DNA from: an uncultured Aquimarina sp.
GTDB lineage: Bacteria; Bacteroidota; Bacteroidia; Flavobacteriales; Flavobacteriaceae
Direction of reading: 5' to 3'
NCBI GenBank assembly: GCA_947498705.1
Contig: CANMLW010000001.1
Coordinates: 62,001 to 126,000 of the forward strand
DNA length: 64,000 nucleotides
In this document: positions 49,959 to 59,533 of the stretch, in pieces
How positions within the stretch are numbered: the first letter of the stretch is position 1
Layout of the letters: each line of letters starts with the position of its first letter
Position numbers and translations under genes: made by a program
Notes under the pieces: model-generated
The model's input: the letters and a program-made list of their open reading frames with translations, nothing else
Told to the model about the DNA's origin: nothing
Database searches by the model: none

Positions 49959-51275
49959 ATGATCGAAGAAGAACTAGTAAGAAGGACTACTACAAGTGAA
50001 GAAGAAATTAGAATAAACTCTTATAAAATAGTAAAAGCAAAGTCTTCTTGTAATCAACTTGAGTCAGATAGTGAAATCGCATCAAATTATGTTATAAATA
50101 CCATTGTAAAATCGATCTTAGGTAAAACAAACTATTATGATATTGCTTGGGAAGTGGTTGTAAATATCACGAACTATCTTAACTGCGAAGATTGTGTAAT
50201 TTACCTGATTAGAGAAGATGGTAAATCAATGGAGCAGCTAGCTGCTTTTGGAAATAAAGTAAATGATAAAGAAATTGTTAACCGCCTCATTCTTCCCATT
50301 GGCGGTGATAGTATTGTGGGTACCGTAGCCAAAACAGGAATCCCAGAGTTGATTCATGATACTTCTAAAGATAAACGGTATGTAAAAGATATTGAATTTA
50401 ATTATTCTGAAATAACCGTACCTATCGTACTAAATGGTGAGGTAATTGGTATTATTGATTCTGAGCATAGTGACAAAAATTTTTATACCCACGACAATCT
50501 GTTAACCTTGATGAATATTTCTAGAATCATTGCCAAACAATTGAACAATGCAGTACGATTAGAGAAGAGAATAGAAAACGAAAAAATATATAAACAGCTT
50601 AACAACCAGCTAAAAAACAAAAACAAAAGCCTAGAAGAATATGCTCATATTGTTTCTCATGATCTAAAATCTCCTTTAAGAAATATATCGGCGCTTGTCG
50701 CGTGGGTTAAAGAAGATAATATAGAAAAACTGGATGAGGGTACGCTAGAAAATATACAACAAATAGAGTCTTCTCTAGAGCATATGGAAAAATTATTAAA
50801 TGATGTATTAACCTATTCTGGTATCGAGAAAAAAGATGTCAATAAGAGATTGATCAATATTGAAGAAGTAATAAAAGATACGATAGATGTGATATACGTT
50901 CCTGATCATGTGGAAATCGAGATTGGAGAAATGCCTGATAGCATCAATACCGATGAAACAAAAATCAAGCAGGTTTTTCAAAATCTAATCACCAATGCTA
51001 TTAAATATAATGATAAAGCATTGGGAGTTATAAAAATTAACTATTCTTGCTTAGAACATAAACATCAGTTTAGTATCACAGATAACGGAATAGGCATCGA
51101 TAAAAAATACTTTCATAAAATATTTAAAACCTTTCAATCCTTACATAAAAGCAAAGAATCTACGGGTATTGGATTATCTATAGTAGAAAAAATTGTTACT
51201 ACGCTAAAAGGAAAAATCTGGCTAGAAAGTACGCCGGGAAAAGGATCTACTTTTTATTTTACGATGGGTAAGTAG
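49959..51275 (+). CDS. GAF-domain sensor histidine kinase (soluble)
   Basis: This 438-residue cytoplasmic sensor kinase has an N-terminal GAF domain (about 50-200: CEDCVIYLIREDGKSMEQLAAFG, TVPIVLNGEVIGIIDSEHSD), a short coiled coil (about 200-228), HisKA with the phospho-acceptor H234 (IVSHDLKSPLRNI) and a HATPase with N-box NLITNAIKYN, DNGIGID and GIGLSIVEKI boxes. No membrane segment and no receiver domain. No response regulator gene is next to it, so its partner is encoded elsewhere. The ligand of the GAF domain is unknown. Confidence 0.92.
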   Translation: MIEEELVRRTTTSEEEIRINSYKIVKAKSSCNQLESDSEIASNYVINTIVKSILGKTNYYDIAWEVVVNITNYLNCEDCVIYLIREDGKSMEQLAAFGNKVNDKEIVNRLILPIGGDSIVGTVAKTGIPELIHDTSKDKRYVKDIEFNYSEITVPIVLNGEVIGIIDSEHSDKNFYTHDNLLTLMNISRIIAKQLNNAVRLEKRIENEKIYKQLNNQLKNKNKSLEEYAHIVSHDLKSPLRNISALVAWVKEDNIEKLDEGTLENIQQIESSLEHMEKLLNDVLTYSGIEKKDVNKRLINIEEVIKDTIDVIYVPDHVEIEIGEMPDSINTDETKIKQVFQNLITNAIKYNDKALGVIKINYSCLEHKHQFSITDNGIGIDKKYFHKIFKTFQSLHKSKESTGIGLSIVEKIVTTLKGKIWLESTPGKGSTFYFTMGK

Positions 51276-51403
51276 GAATTATTTAAGCATTACCAATCTT
51301 ACTAGGTTACAAATCATAACCTTATGACATACACAGTACATCTAGAGTTGATGATAATGGATTGACTCTTAAGTAATACTATTTTAATTAAAACCGTAAA
51401 AGT

Positions 51404-51588
51404 ATGTCAAAAGAAAATTATGACGCTAAATTAGCCGTATTAGAAGCATTGCCCTTAGAAATTGTTAAACCTCCAAAAACACCTATAGATGCCTACCTGC
51501 AAGAAGCAGAAGATCAGTATGTATGGGCACTAGAGGATAAAGCTACATTAAAAAGTAAAGGATTGGATCGGGATCTTGTTGCCGATAT
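51404..51588 (+). pseudogene. Truncated flavobacterial hypothetical gene, cut by repeats
   Basis: The first 61 codons (MSKENYDAKLAVLEALPLEI... to LDRDLVADM) look like the start of a longer flavobacterial hypothetical protein that I recall continuing well past this point. From 51589 on, the open frame (to 51691) only translates the palindromic repeat cluster, so the original 3' part has been lost or displaced. No remainder is seen after the repeats or beyond the GIY-YIG gene. Confidence 0.6.
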
Positions 51589-51804
51589 GAAGGGTGAGAC
51601 TCTCGAACCCTGGACTTTGAATATTTCAGTCCTCGTTACGAATTCGAAGGGTGGACTTCGAGAGCCTCAGTCCACGGAGAGCGAAGGGTGAGGTCCTCGA
51701 ACCCTGGATTTTGAATATTTCAGTCTGCGTAACGTATACGAAGGGTGGGTTTCGAGAGCCTCAACCCACGGAGCAATATCGAAGGGTGAGGCCCTCGAAC
51801 CCTG
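51589..51804. repeat. GC-rich palindromic repeat cluster 1 (left of GIY-YIG gene)
   Basis: Three copies of a 24-base unit of the form GAAGGGTGAG-N4-CTCGAACCCTG (51589-51612, 51683-51706, 51781-51804) alternate with longer hairpins. One has arms GTGGACT/AGTCCAC (51651-51675), the other GTGGGTT/AACCCAC (51745-51769), both around a TTCGAGAGCCTC core. The GC content is far above that of flanking DNA. REP-like in size and structure. Confidence 0.85.
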
Positions 51805-51828
51805 ATTCTAGAACTTAAATGAATATAA

Positions 51829-52119
51829 ATGATAGGATATATGTACATTTTAGAGTGTAGTGATGGTAGTTACTACACTGGTAGTACCAAAAATATAGAT
51901 AAAAGATTAGCAGAACATCAAAATGGAGAAGGAGCTAATCATACCAAAAAGCGATTACCAGTAAAATTGCTGTACTATGAGCAATATGACCGTATCGACA
52001 CAGCATTTTATAGAGAAAAACAAGTACAAGGGTGGAGTAGAGCTAAAAAAGAGGCCTTGATGAGAGGAGATTTAGAAGCATTGCCAGGGCTATCAATGGC
52101 ATATCGTGATAAATACTAG
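51829..52119 (+). CDS. GIY-YIG nuclease family protein (UPF0213 type)
   Basis: This 96-residue single-domain nuclease has the GIY-YIG pair as YMYILECSDGSYYTGST, the catalytic Arg in IDKRLAEHQNG and Glu in FYREKQVQGWSRAKKEALMRG. It is complete and of normal UPF0213 length. An alternative ATG at 51841 would give MYILEC. It is flanked on both sides by clusters of palindromic repeats, and the right cluster starts one base after its stop codon. I infer that nuclease and repeats form one selfish or domesticated unit, comparable in layout to REP/RAYT pairs. Confidence 0.9.
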   Translation: MIGYMYILECSDGSYYTGSTKNIDKRLAEHQNGEGANHTKKRLPVKLLYYEQYDRIDTAFYREKQVQGWSRAKKEALMRGDLEALPGLSMAYRDKY

Positions 52120-52316
52120 GTGGACTTCGAGAGCACTTCGGCAAGCTCAGCATGGACCTCAACCCACGATCAGAATACCGAAGGGTGAGGCCACTCGAAC
52201 CCTGGACTTCGAGTACCTCAGTCCACGATCAGAATACCGAAGGGTGAGGTCACTCGAACCCTGGACTTCGAGAACCTCAGTCCGCGGAGAGCGAAGGGTG
52301 AGGCCCTCGAACCCTG
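52120..52316. repeat. GC-rich palindromic repeat cluster 2 (right of GIY-YIG gene)
   Basis: Three more units of the same kind, the first two with one extra base in the loop (52180-52204, 52239-52263, 52293-52316). Between them are TGGACTTCGAG...CTCAGTCCA hairpins. At the left end is a longer unit holding CACTTCGGCAAGCTCAGCAT, a motif widespread in Bacteroidetes repeats. It adjoins the nuclease stop codon. Confidence 0.85.
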
Positions 52317-52523
52317 AGATACTATACATCGTATTTGTAAACTTTTTTTAGTACTTAAATATGGGAAATAGTAGTATATTGCTTAACAGTTAACCTGCTT
52401 CTAACATAAGAAATAAATAATGATAAGAGAAGAAAGTACCTTTCTGAACATGTTAAAAAATACATATGTTCATTTACTATTGACGAAACTTAGCTATAAG
52501 TATGATATAATAAAATCGGTACT

Positions 52524-55500
52524 ATGAGATTTAATGAAGACTCCAGAGTAAAATTACCGGCTATATTACATCTTACTCAATTAGGGTATACCTATATATC
52601 TCTTAAAGATGCAGCTTGGGATATCGAAACTAATATTTTTACAGATCTATTTAGAGAGTCAATTACCAAAATCAATAAGGATCAACCCAATCTGGATATA
52701 GACCGTTTGTATCAGGATATCAATATTGCACTTGAAAATGAAGATTTAGGTAGAACATTTTATGATATGTTGATTAATCAATCAGGAATAAAACTGATTG
52801 ATTTTGAAAATTTTGAAAATAATAGTTTCCATGTAGTTACCGAGCTTACCTATAAAAATGGACAAGAAGAGTTTAGACCAGATGTGATTTGTTTGGTTAA
52901 TGGAATGCCTTTAGTTTTTATAGAGGTCAAAAAACCCAATAACAAAGAAGGAGTAATTGCAGAAAGAAAAAGAATTGAAACTCGTTTCCAAAATAAAAAA
53001 TTTAGAAAGTTTATCAATATTACACAATTGATGATTTTTTCTAATAATATGGAATATGACCCTAATGAAGTAGAACCATGGCAGGGCGCCTATTATGCTT
53101 CGCCATCTTATGACAAACCTATATTTAATTATTTTAGAGAGGAAATAGGGTTTAATTTATCTCAGGTTCTGCAACCTTTAGATTCAGTGGTTGAAGACTT
53201 CATATTAAAAGACACAAATTATCCAGCTATTAAAAACAGCCCAGAGTTTGCTACCAATAAAAACCCAGATAGCCCTACTAATAGAATACTAACTTCTTTA
53301 TTGAGTAAAGATAGGATTTCATTTTTGTTAAGATATACATTAGTATATGTAAAAGAAACAAATGGTATTCAAAAACATATTATGCGGTATCCTCAGTTTT
53401 TTGCAACCAAAGCAATCGAAAAAAAACTGGATAAGTATATCAAAAAGGGAATTATCTGGCATACGCAAGGAAGTGGTAAAACGGCATTAGCATATTATAA
53501 CACAAGATATCTAACAGATTATTTTAATTATAGAACGATTGTACCCAAATTCTATTTTATCGTAGATCGGTTGGATTTATTAACTCAGGCAAGAGATGAG
53601 TTTACTGTTAGAGGGTTGAAGGTGCATACCGTTAATTCTAGAGATGAGTTTTTAGCAGATTTACGTAAGACTACAGCGATCAATAATGATAAAGGACAAC
53701 AAGAAATTACGGTAGTTAATATTCAAAAGTTTAAAGAAGACACTACAATAACCAAAGCTACAGATTATGATGTATCTATCCAACGGGTATATTTTTTGGA
53801 TGAAGTACATCGCAGTTACAATCCAGAGGGAAGTTTTTTGGCGAATTTGGAGCAAAGTGATAAAAATGCTATCAAAATTGGATTGACAGGAACCCCACTT
53901 ATAGGAGATGCTTTAAAGTCAAAACACCTCTTTGGCGACTATATTCATAAATATTATTATAACAAATCTATTGCAGATGGATATACTCTTAAACTAATAC
54001 GAGAGGATATTGAGACAGAATATAAGGTACTCCTCAAAAATGCTTTGGATCAATTTGATATCAAAAAAGGAGATATTGATAAAAAACAAGCGTATGCACA
54101 TCGATCGTTTGTTGCCCCCATGTTAGACTATATTATCAAAGATTTTGAAATCTTTAGACAGAGAGAAGATGATCCTACTGTAGGAGCAATGGTGATCTGT
54201 GACAGTAGTGAACAGGCAAAAGAAATGTTCTCTATTTTTAATGAACAATATAGTGATGGTGATAACGATGCATTAGAAAACAATTTCTCTCAAGTAGCAG
54301 AGCCTACTGCTACTTATTTGATTAAGAAAAAAGAAAAAAATAAAGTGGCTAAAGCGGCCTTGATTTTATATGACTCTGGTACCAAGAAGGAGTTAGAGCA
54401 ATGGCGAGACGATTTTAAAGCAGGTAAAATAGATATTCTATTTGTATATAATATGCTATTGACTGGTTTTGATGCCAAACGACTTAAAAAACTGTATTTG
54501 GGTCGAGTGATCAAAGCACATAACCTATTACAGGCTTTAACTAGGGTTAATAGAACCTATAAAAATTATAGATATGGATATGTTGTCGATTTTGCAGATA
54601 TCTCTAAAGAATTTGACAAAACCAATCGTGCTTATTTTGATGAATTACAAGAAGTTTTAGGTGACGAAATGGAAAGCTATTCTGATCTTTTTATGTCTCG
54701 AGAGGAGATGGAAGATAAGATCATGGAAATCAAAGAAGCTCTGGCAGATTTTGATTTAAAAAACGCAGAGCTTTTCTCTAATCAAATATCTGCAATTAGT
54801 GACAGAAAAGAACTGTTACGAATAAAGAAAGCGTTGGAGGATGCTAAATCCTTGTATAATATCATTCGATTGGTAGGTGAGTATGAGTTATTAGAACGAT
54901 TAGATTTTAGAAAACTCAATACCATGCGTAATGATGCAATCAATCGATTGAATCTTGTGAACGCCAAAGAAGCTTTGCAGAATAACCAGGAGGTTAATGA
55001 TTTATTAAACCTGGCATTAGAAGATGTATTGTTTGAGTTTAAAAAAGTAGGCGAAGCCGAAATGATTCTGGGAGATGCCTTAAAAGATATTCTAAAACGT
55101 ACCCGTGAGGCGCTAGCCAATAACTTTGATACCAAAGATCCAGAGTGGGTAAGCCTTTATGATGAACTACGTAGGTTGTTTGATAAGAAAAACCTGAATG
55201 AGGTAACCCAAGAAGAAATGCAGGCCAATATCAAATCTTTACGAGAGATACATGATGCGATCAAAGAGCTAAACCGTAAAAATGATTTGCTCAAGGATAA
55301 GTACGAGGGTGATAAAAAATATGCTCGTGTACAAAAACGTTTGTTAGAAGCAGGACGACCCTCAAAAATCAAAACAGCTATTATTGAAGCCTTACAGCAT
55401 ATCAAAGAAGAAGCAGATCTAAGTGTATTACAGCGCAATGATATCCTAACCAACGAAGGGTATTTTGCCAAGCAGATTGCCAAGTTGGTTAATAAAGAAT

Positions 55501-55604
55501 TTCAGGCTACCTTGCGGCAATCACTAGATTATGACACCGTCATCTTTATCAGTGATATTATAGTAAAAGAATATTTAGACGAGTATTACCACAGAACCGC
55601 ATGA
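52524..55604 (+). CDS. hsdR: Type I restriction endonuclease subunit R (HsdR)
   Basis: This 1026-residue motor and nuclease subunit cleaves unmodified DNA after ATP-driven translocation. The N-terminal PD-(D/E)XK nuclease site is D120...E134-V-K136 (RPDVICLVNGMPLVFIEVKK). The helicase has Walker A TQGSGKT (314-320), DEVH box (426-429), SGLTGTP-like IGLTGTPLIGD, and motif VI ALTRVNRTYK. The long helical C-terminus fits HsdM docking. First gene of a tight operon: its stop overlaps the hsdM ATG by four bases. The sequence appears intact. Confidence 0.96.
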   Translation: MRFNEDSRVKLPAILHLTQLGYTYISLKDAAWDIETNIFTDLFRESITKINKDQPNLDIDRLYQDINIALENEDLGRTFYDMLINQSGIKLIDFENFENNSFHVVTELTYKNGQEEFRPDVICLVNGMPLVFIEVKKPNNKEGVIAERKRIETRFQNKKFRKFINITQLMIFSNNMEYDPNEVEPWQGAYYASPSYDKPIFNYFREEIGFNLSQVLQPLDSVVEDFILKDTNYPAIKNSPEFATNKNPDSPTNRILTSLLSKDRISFLLRYTLVYVKETNGIQKHIMRYPQFFATKAIEKKLDKYIKKGIIWHTQGSGKTALAYYNTRYLTDYFNYRTIVPKFYFIVDRLDLLTQARDEFTVRGLKVHTVNSRDEFLADLRKTTAINNDKGQQEITVVNIQKFKEDTTITKATDYDVSIQRVYFLDEVHRSYNPEGSFLANLEQSDKNAIKIGLTGTPLIGDALKSKHLFGDYIHKYYYNKSIADGYTLKLIREDIETEYKVLLKNALDQFDIKKGDIDKKQAYAHRSFVAPMLDYIIKDFEIFRQREDDPTVGAMVICDSSEQAKEMFSIFNEQYSDGDNDALENNFSQVAEPTATYLIKKKEKNKVAKAALILYDSGTKKELEQWRDDFKAGKIDILFVYNMLLTGFDAKRLKKLYLGRVIKAHNLLQALTRVNRTYKNYRYGYVVDFADISKEFDKTNRAYFDELQEVLGDEMESYSDLFMSREEMEDKIMEIKEALADFDLKNAELFSNQISAISDRKELLRIKKALEDAKSLYNIIRLVGEYELLERLDFRKLNTMRNDAINRLNLVNAKEALQNNQEVNDLLNLALEDVLFEFKKVGEAEMILGDALKDILKRTREALANNFDTKDPEWVSLYDELRRLFDKKNLNEVTQEEMQANIKSLREIHDAIKELNRKNDLLKDKYEGDKKYARVQKRLLEAGRPSKIKTAIIEALQHIKEEADLSVLQRNDILTNEGYFAKQIAKLVNKEFQATLRQSLDYDTVIFISDIIVKEYLDEYYHRTA

Positions 55605-57214
55605 CAGCATCACTGACTACCCAGCACATTACCAAAACCAAAGCCCTGATCGATAACCTTAAAGCCGTATGTGCTAATTATGGGTTGGGTAACGATGGTA
55701 ATGAATTTAAGATCATTACCCAGATTTTTTTATATAAATACCTGAATGATAAATTTACCTTCGAACTCAAAAAAATACATCCCGAATGGTTAGCAGAAGA
55801 CGGTTGGGTAGATCACCTGCAAGCATTACCTGATGATGATTATAAAAAACTGGAGTTTGAGATCGAGAGTGATATTGCTTTTTTAAAACCGCACCACTTT
55901 TTACCTTATTTATTCCAGAAGCAAAATGAGCCTGATTTTGCTAAAACTCTGGATGATACCTTACTAGATATTGCTGTACAGAATAATGAATTGTTTGCTG
56001 TAACGACACCCGATGGGGTTAAAGTTCGCCTTTTTGAACCTATTACCGAATATGTAAGTAGCAAAAGAGATGCCTTTGCCAAAGCCCTGATCAATAAACT
56101 GATTGATTTTAATTTTGAAGATGTAATGGGCGAGGGATTTGATTTTTTCTCTACCATCTTCGAGTATTTGGTCAAGGATTATAATAACGATGCAGGAGGT
56201 AAATATGCAGAATACTATACCCCGCATGCCGTGGCTAAGATTATGGCAGCTATTTTGGTTCCTCAAGAAGTGAAAAATGTTACTATTTTTGATCCTAGTG
56301 CAGGATCAGGTACCTTATTAATGAATCTGGCACATGCGATTGGTCCTGATAAATGTACCGTATACTCACAGGATATCTCACAAAAATCCTCCAACCTGTT
56401 ACGATTAAACCTGGTGTTAAACAATTTGGTGCATAGTATACAGAATGTGATACAGGGTAATACGATGACAGAGCCTTATCACCGTAATCAAAAATTTGAT
56501 TATATCGTTAGCAATCCGCCGTTTAAGTTGGATTTTAGTGATGATGTAGATACCCTCAAGAAAAAAGAAAACAAACAACGTTTTTTTGCAGGAGTGCCCA
56601 ATGTACCCAAAAAAGCAAAGGACAAAATGGCCATCTATAGTATGTTTCTACAGCATATTATGCATACTCTAAGTGATAAAGGTAAGGCTGCCGTTGTAGT
56701 GCCAACAGGGTTTATCACTGCACAAAGTGGGATCGATAAAAAGATAAGGCAAAAATTGGTAGAAAGTAAGATGCTGGCAGGCGTAGTAAGTATGCCCTCT
56801 AATATCTTTGCGACTACAGGTACCAATGTTAGTATTTTGTTTATAGACAAAACCAATACCAAAGAGGTAGTACTTATAGATGCATCAAACCTGGGGACTA
56901 AAGTAAAAGAAGGAAAAAACCAAAAAACGGTCTTACAGCCTGAAGAAGAAGACCAGATTATCATGACCTTTAATAGTAAAAAAGGCATAGACGATTTTTC
57001 TGTAGTGGTATCCTATGATGAGATTAAAGAAAAAAACTACTCACTAAGTGCAGGACAGTATTTTGAAGTAAAGATTGAATATAATCCTATAAGTTCTGAA
57101 GAATTTACTTCAATTATATCAGATAAGAGAGAAAAATTAAAAAGTCTTTTTACCAAGTCAAATGATTTAGGTAAAAAAATAACAACTATCCTAAATTCAA
57201 TTTCAAATGAATAA
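55601..57214 (+). CDS. hsdM: Type I modification methyltransferase subunit (HsdM)
   Basis: This 537-residue N6-adenine DNA methyltransferase subunit has a helical HsdM N-domain (about 8-150), SAM motif I D231-PSAGSGTLL, catalytic motif IV N305-PPF, and the C-terminal helical part that pairs with HsdS. It protects host target sites and, with HsdS and HsdR, forms the restriction complex. ATGA overlap with hsdR upstream and an 8-base overlap with hsdS downstream show strong translational coupling. Confidence 0.96.
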   Translation: MTASLTTQHITKTKALIDNLKAVCANYGLGNDGNEFKIITQIFLYKYLNDKFTFELKKIHPEWLAEDGWVDHLQALPDDDYKKLEFEIESDIAFLKPHHFLPYLFQKQNEPDFAKTLDDTLLDIAVQNNELFAVTTPDGVKVRLFEPITEYVSSKRDAFAKALINKLIDFNFEDVMGEGFDFFSTIFEYLVKDYNNDAGGKYAEYYTPHAVAKIMAAILVPQEVKNVTIFDPSAGSGTLLMNLAHAIGPDKCTVYSQDISQKSSNLLRLNLVLNNLVHSIQNVIQGNTMTEPYHRNQKFDYIVSNPPFKLDFSDDVDTLKKKENKQRFFAGVPNVPKKAKDKMAIYSMFLQHIMHTLSDKGKAAVVVPTGFITAQSGIDKKIRQKLVESKMLAGVVSMPSNIFATTGTNVSILFIDKTNTKEVVLIDASNLGTKVKEGKNQKTVLQPEEEDQIIMTFNSKKGIDDFSVVVSYDEIKEKNYSLSAGQYFEVKIEYNPISSEEFTSIISDKREKLKSLFTKSNDLGKKITTILNSISNE

Positions 57215-58583
57215 ATGGTTTAGAATAGGAGATGAGGTAAATGAATCTTTAAAAGGTATAACTCCTTTGTATATTGATAATAGTGATGTTTTGGTACTCA
57301 ATCAAAAATGTATTAGAAACAATAAGATTGATTATAATCTAGCCAGATATCATAATCCAAATAGAAAATTCAATGATTCCAAAATAGTAAGGGAAGGAGA
57401 TCTTTTACTTAATTCTACAGGTCAAGGTACCGCTGGTAGATGTGCATTCGTAAGAAACCTACCAAAAAACAAGACTGTAATAACGGATAGTCATATACTT
57501 ATTTTAAGAATTAGTGATTACTATTTATCCGAATGTTTTAGCTATTTGCTTTACAAAGAAGAACCATTCATACAATCTTTTATGGATGGAAGTACTGGAC
57601 AAGGTGAATTGGATAAGTTGAGATTGTTTAATATTGAGTTTAAATTACCTACAAAACCTGAAAAGCGAGAATCGATTTGCAATTTTCTTCATTGTATAAA
57701 TGATAAAATAGAAATCAACAATAAAATAAATCAGGAATTAGAAGCGATGGCAAAAACGCTGTATGATTATTGGTTTGTACAGTTTGATTTTCCTATAAGT
57801 GAGAAGTATGCCAAACAGATAGGCGATCTCTCTATGAAAGGTAAACCATACAGGAGTTCTGGTGGTAGGATGGTGTATAATGAACAGTTGAAACGTGAGA
57901 TTCCTGAAGAGTGGGAAGATGGCTTAGCAAAAGACATTTTTCAATTCAACCCAACATTATCAATAAAAAAGGGAAATGTTAGTAGCTATATTGATATGAA
58001 TTCTTTACCTGTAAATGGTTTTATGACAAAACAGGTTCGGAAAAAAGAGTTCGCTGGGGGTATGAAATTTCAAAACAATGATGTTGTAATAGCTAGAATT
58101 ACTCCATGTTTAGAAAATGGAAAGACCGGTTTAATATCACTTTTGGAAGATGAAGAAGTCGGATTTGGATCTACTGAGTTTATCGTTATTAGAGGTGTTG
58201 ATTCAACTTTAAAAAGTTTTGCTTGTTGCCTTTCTAGATCGGAAAAATTCAGGAAGCATGCTATTTCAAAAATGACAGGTACTTCAGGAAGAAAAAGAGT
58301 AAAAGCAGAAGCTCTTGAAAATTACAAAATTCCAATTCCTCCAAAAGAAGTTTTACAAGAATTCGAGAATATGACTTCTTTATATTTTGATAAAATGACA
58401 ATACATACAAAACAAAACCAAAAACTATCAGAACTTAGAGATTGGTTATTACCGATGTTAATGAATGGTCAGGTGCGCGTGGCGCATCCCGGTGAAGACC
58501 GGGATCTAAATGAAGAATACAAGCAGGTAGAGGAGCAATTGGGTATGGTTGCGGAGAAGGGTGGTAAATATGGGAAGGGATGA
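57207..58583 (+). CDS. hsdS: Type I specificity subunit (HsdS)
   Basis: This 458-residue DNA-recognition subunit contains two target-recognition domains (about 1-150 and 235-395), each followed by a conserved long helix (INDKIEINNKINQELEAMAKTLYDYWF, about 168-195; TKQNQKLSELRDWLLPMLMNGQVRV near 415-435). The two TRDs set a bipartite target of unknown sequence. It starts 8 bases inside hsdM, and its TGA overlaps the ATG of the PRTase gene, which links the R-M operon with the retron genes. No inverted repeats or second hsdS copy are seen, so phase variation is unlikely. Confidence 0.94.
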   Translation: MNKWFRIGDEVNESLKGITPLYIDNSDVLVLNQKCIRNNKIDYNLARYHNPNRKFNDSKIVREGDLLLNSTGQGTAGRCAFVRNLPKNKTVITDSHILILRISDYYLSECFSYLLYKEEPFIQSFMDGSTGQGELDKLRLFNIEFKLPTKPEKRESICNFLHCINDKIEINNKINQELEAMAKTLYDYWFVQFDFPISEKYAKQIGDLSMKGKPYRSSGGRMVYNEQLKREIPEEWEDGLAKDIFQFNPTLSIKKGNVSSYIDMNSLPVNGFMTKQVRKKEFAGGMKFQNNDVVIARITPCLENGKTGLISLLEDEEVGFGSTEFIVIRGVDSTLKSFACCLSRSEKFRKHAISKMTGTSGRKRVKAEALENYKIPIPPKEVLQEFENMTSLYFDKMTIHTKQNQKLSELRDWLLPMLMNGQVRVAHPGEDRDLNEEYKQVEEQLGMVAEKGGKYGKG

Positions 58584-59530
58584 GTAAATGTATTCAAAAC
58601 GTATTAAATTATCTTAATAAAGATAAACAAGTGCCAAATATTTCTGTGGATAGCTCCGAATATTCAGATTTTGACTACGAATCACTTTGCGAATTATATT
58701 ATAGAAATGATTGGTTAAAACACCAAATAAATCTTGAGGGCTTTGAAAATCTTTGGTTTGATTATGAACATATAGAAGATAAAAAGATATTAATTGAACT
58801 ACTTAATAATTTTAAATACCTTAAACAAGAGGATGCTGCTATAGTTGTAAAAGAAAAATTAAAAGAGTGCATAAATAGTTGGTCTTTAACACCTAAGAAT
58901 ACTTTATTTGTGGGTTTTCAAAAGCATAAATTCCCGGACGGATCACAAATATTATTAAATCTTATTAAGTCCATATTGATTGAATTAGATCCGAATTGGA
59001 AGGAACAAAATTTATTGCCTAACTTTAATTATGGGATTGACAGAATCAAAAAAAATGGATTCCCAAGGGATGGTTTAATACTAAAAAATGTAGTTTTAGT
59101 AGATGATTTTATTGGTACTGGTGGTACTGCTAAAAAAAATATAGAAACTATTAAGAATCTTTTAGTTGAAAAAGATAAAGAATTAGAATTAAGTATTTTC
59201 GCTATGGCTACAATGAAACAAGGAGCAAAATTAATAAAACCATTGAAGATTAAGAGTCTTTATTGTATAGAATTAGATAAGGCAACTAATCAAATATGGT
59301 CTAGAATTAAAAGACCTTCAATTAGAAAGAGAATTATAAAGATGGAAAATATTCTATTCGAAGGTGAAGAACCAGAACCACTTACCAAATTTACTTTAGG
59401 GTATGGTAAATCAGAAGCTCTATATGCTTGGAATAGATTTAATTTACCTAATAACAATTTTCCAATATTTTGGTGGAATAGATATAAGGATGGCAATTCA
59501 CGAAAACCCCTTTTTAACAGGATGCAATAA
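58580..59530 (+). CDS. PRTase-like conflict-system protein (probable retron effector)
   Basis: This 316-residue protein has a phosphoribosyltransferase-type PRPP loop at residues 171-184 (VVLVDDFIGTGGTA). A helical N-domain precedes it, and the tail has NNNFPIFWWNRY. The pattern fits the PRTase-CE family known from conflict systems. PRTase proteins are effectors of one retron group (type III in the published classification, from memory). The gene overlaps the hsdS stop by four bases and is followed after 3 bases by a 91-residue gene, the retron RNA and the RT. I infer a toxic effector held in check by the RT-msDNA complex, perhaps attacking nucleotide or nucleic acid targets. Substrate unknown. 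Confidence 0.82.
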   Translation: MSKCIQNVLNYLNKDKQVPNISVDSSEYSDFDYESLCELYYRNDWLKHQINLEGFENLWFDYEHIEDKKILIELLNNFKYLKQEDAAIVVKEKLKECINSWSLTPKNTLFVGFQKHKFPDGSQILLNLIKSILIELDPNWKEQNLLPNFNYGIDRIKKNGFPRDGLILKNVVLVDDFIGTGGTAKKNIETIKNLLVEKDKELELSIFAMATMKQGAKLIKPLKIKSLYCIELDKATNQIWSRIKRPSIRKRIIKMENILFEGEEPEPLTKFTLGYGKSEALYAWNRFNLPNNNFPIFWWNRYKDGNSRKPLFNRMQ

Positions 59531-59533
59531 ATT

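Noticed and set aside
51589..52316. CRISPR-like array
   Set aside because: The units are palindromic and alternate with other hairpins; spacers are themselves similar and of uneven length, and no cas genes are present.
52106..52351. Open frame of 81 codons after the GIY-YIG gene
   Set aside because: It only translates palindromic repeat cluster 2 and starts inside the nuclease gene.
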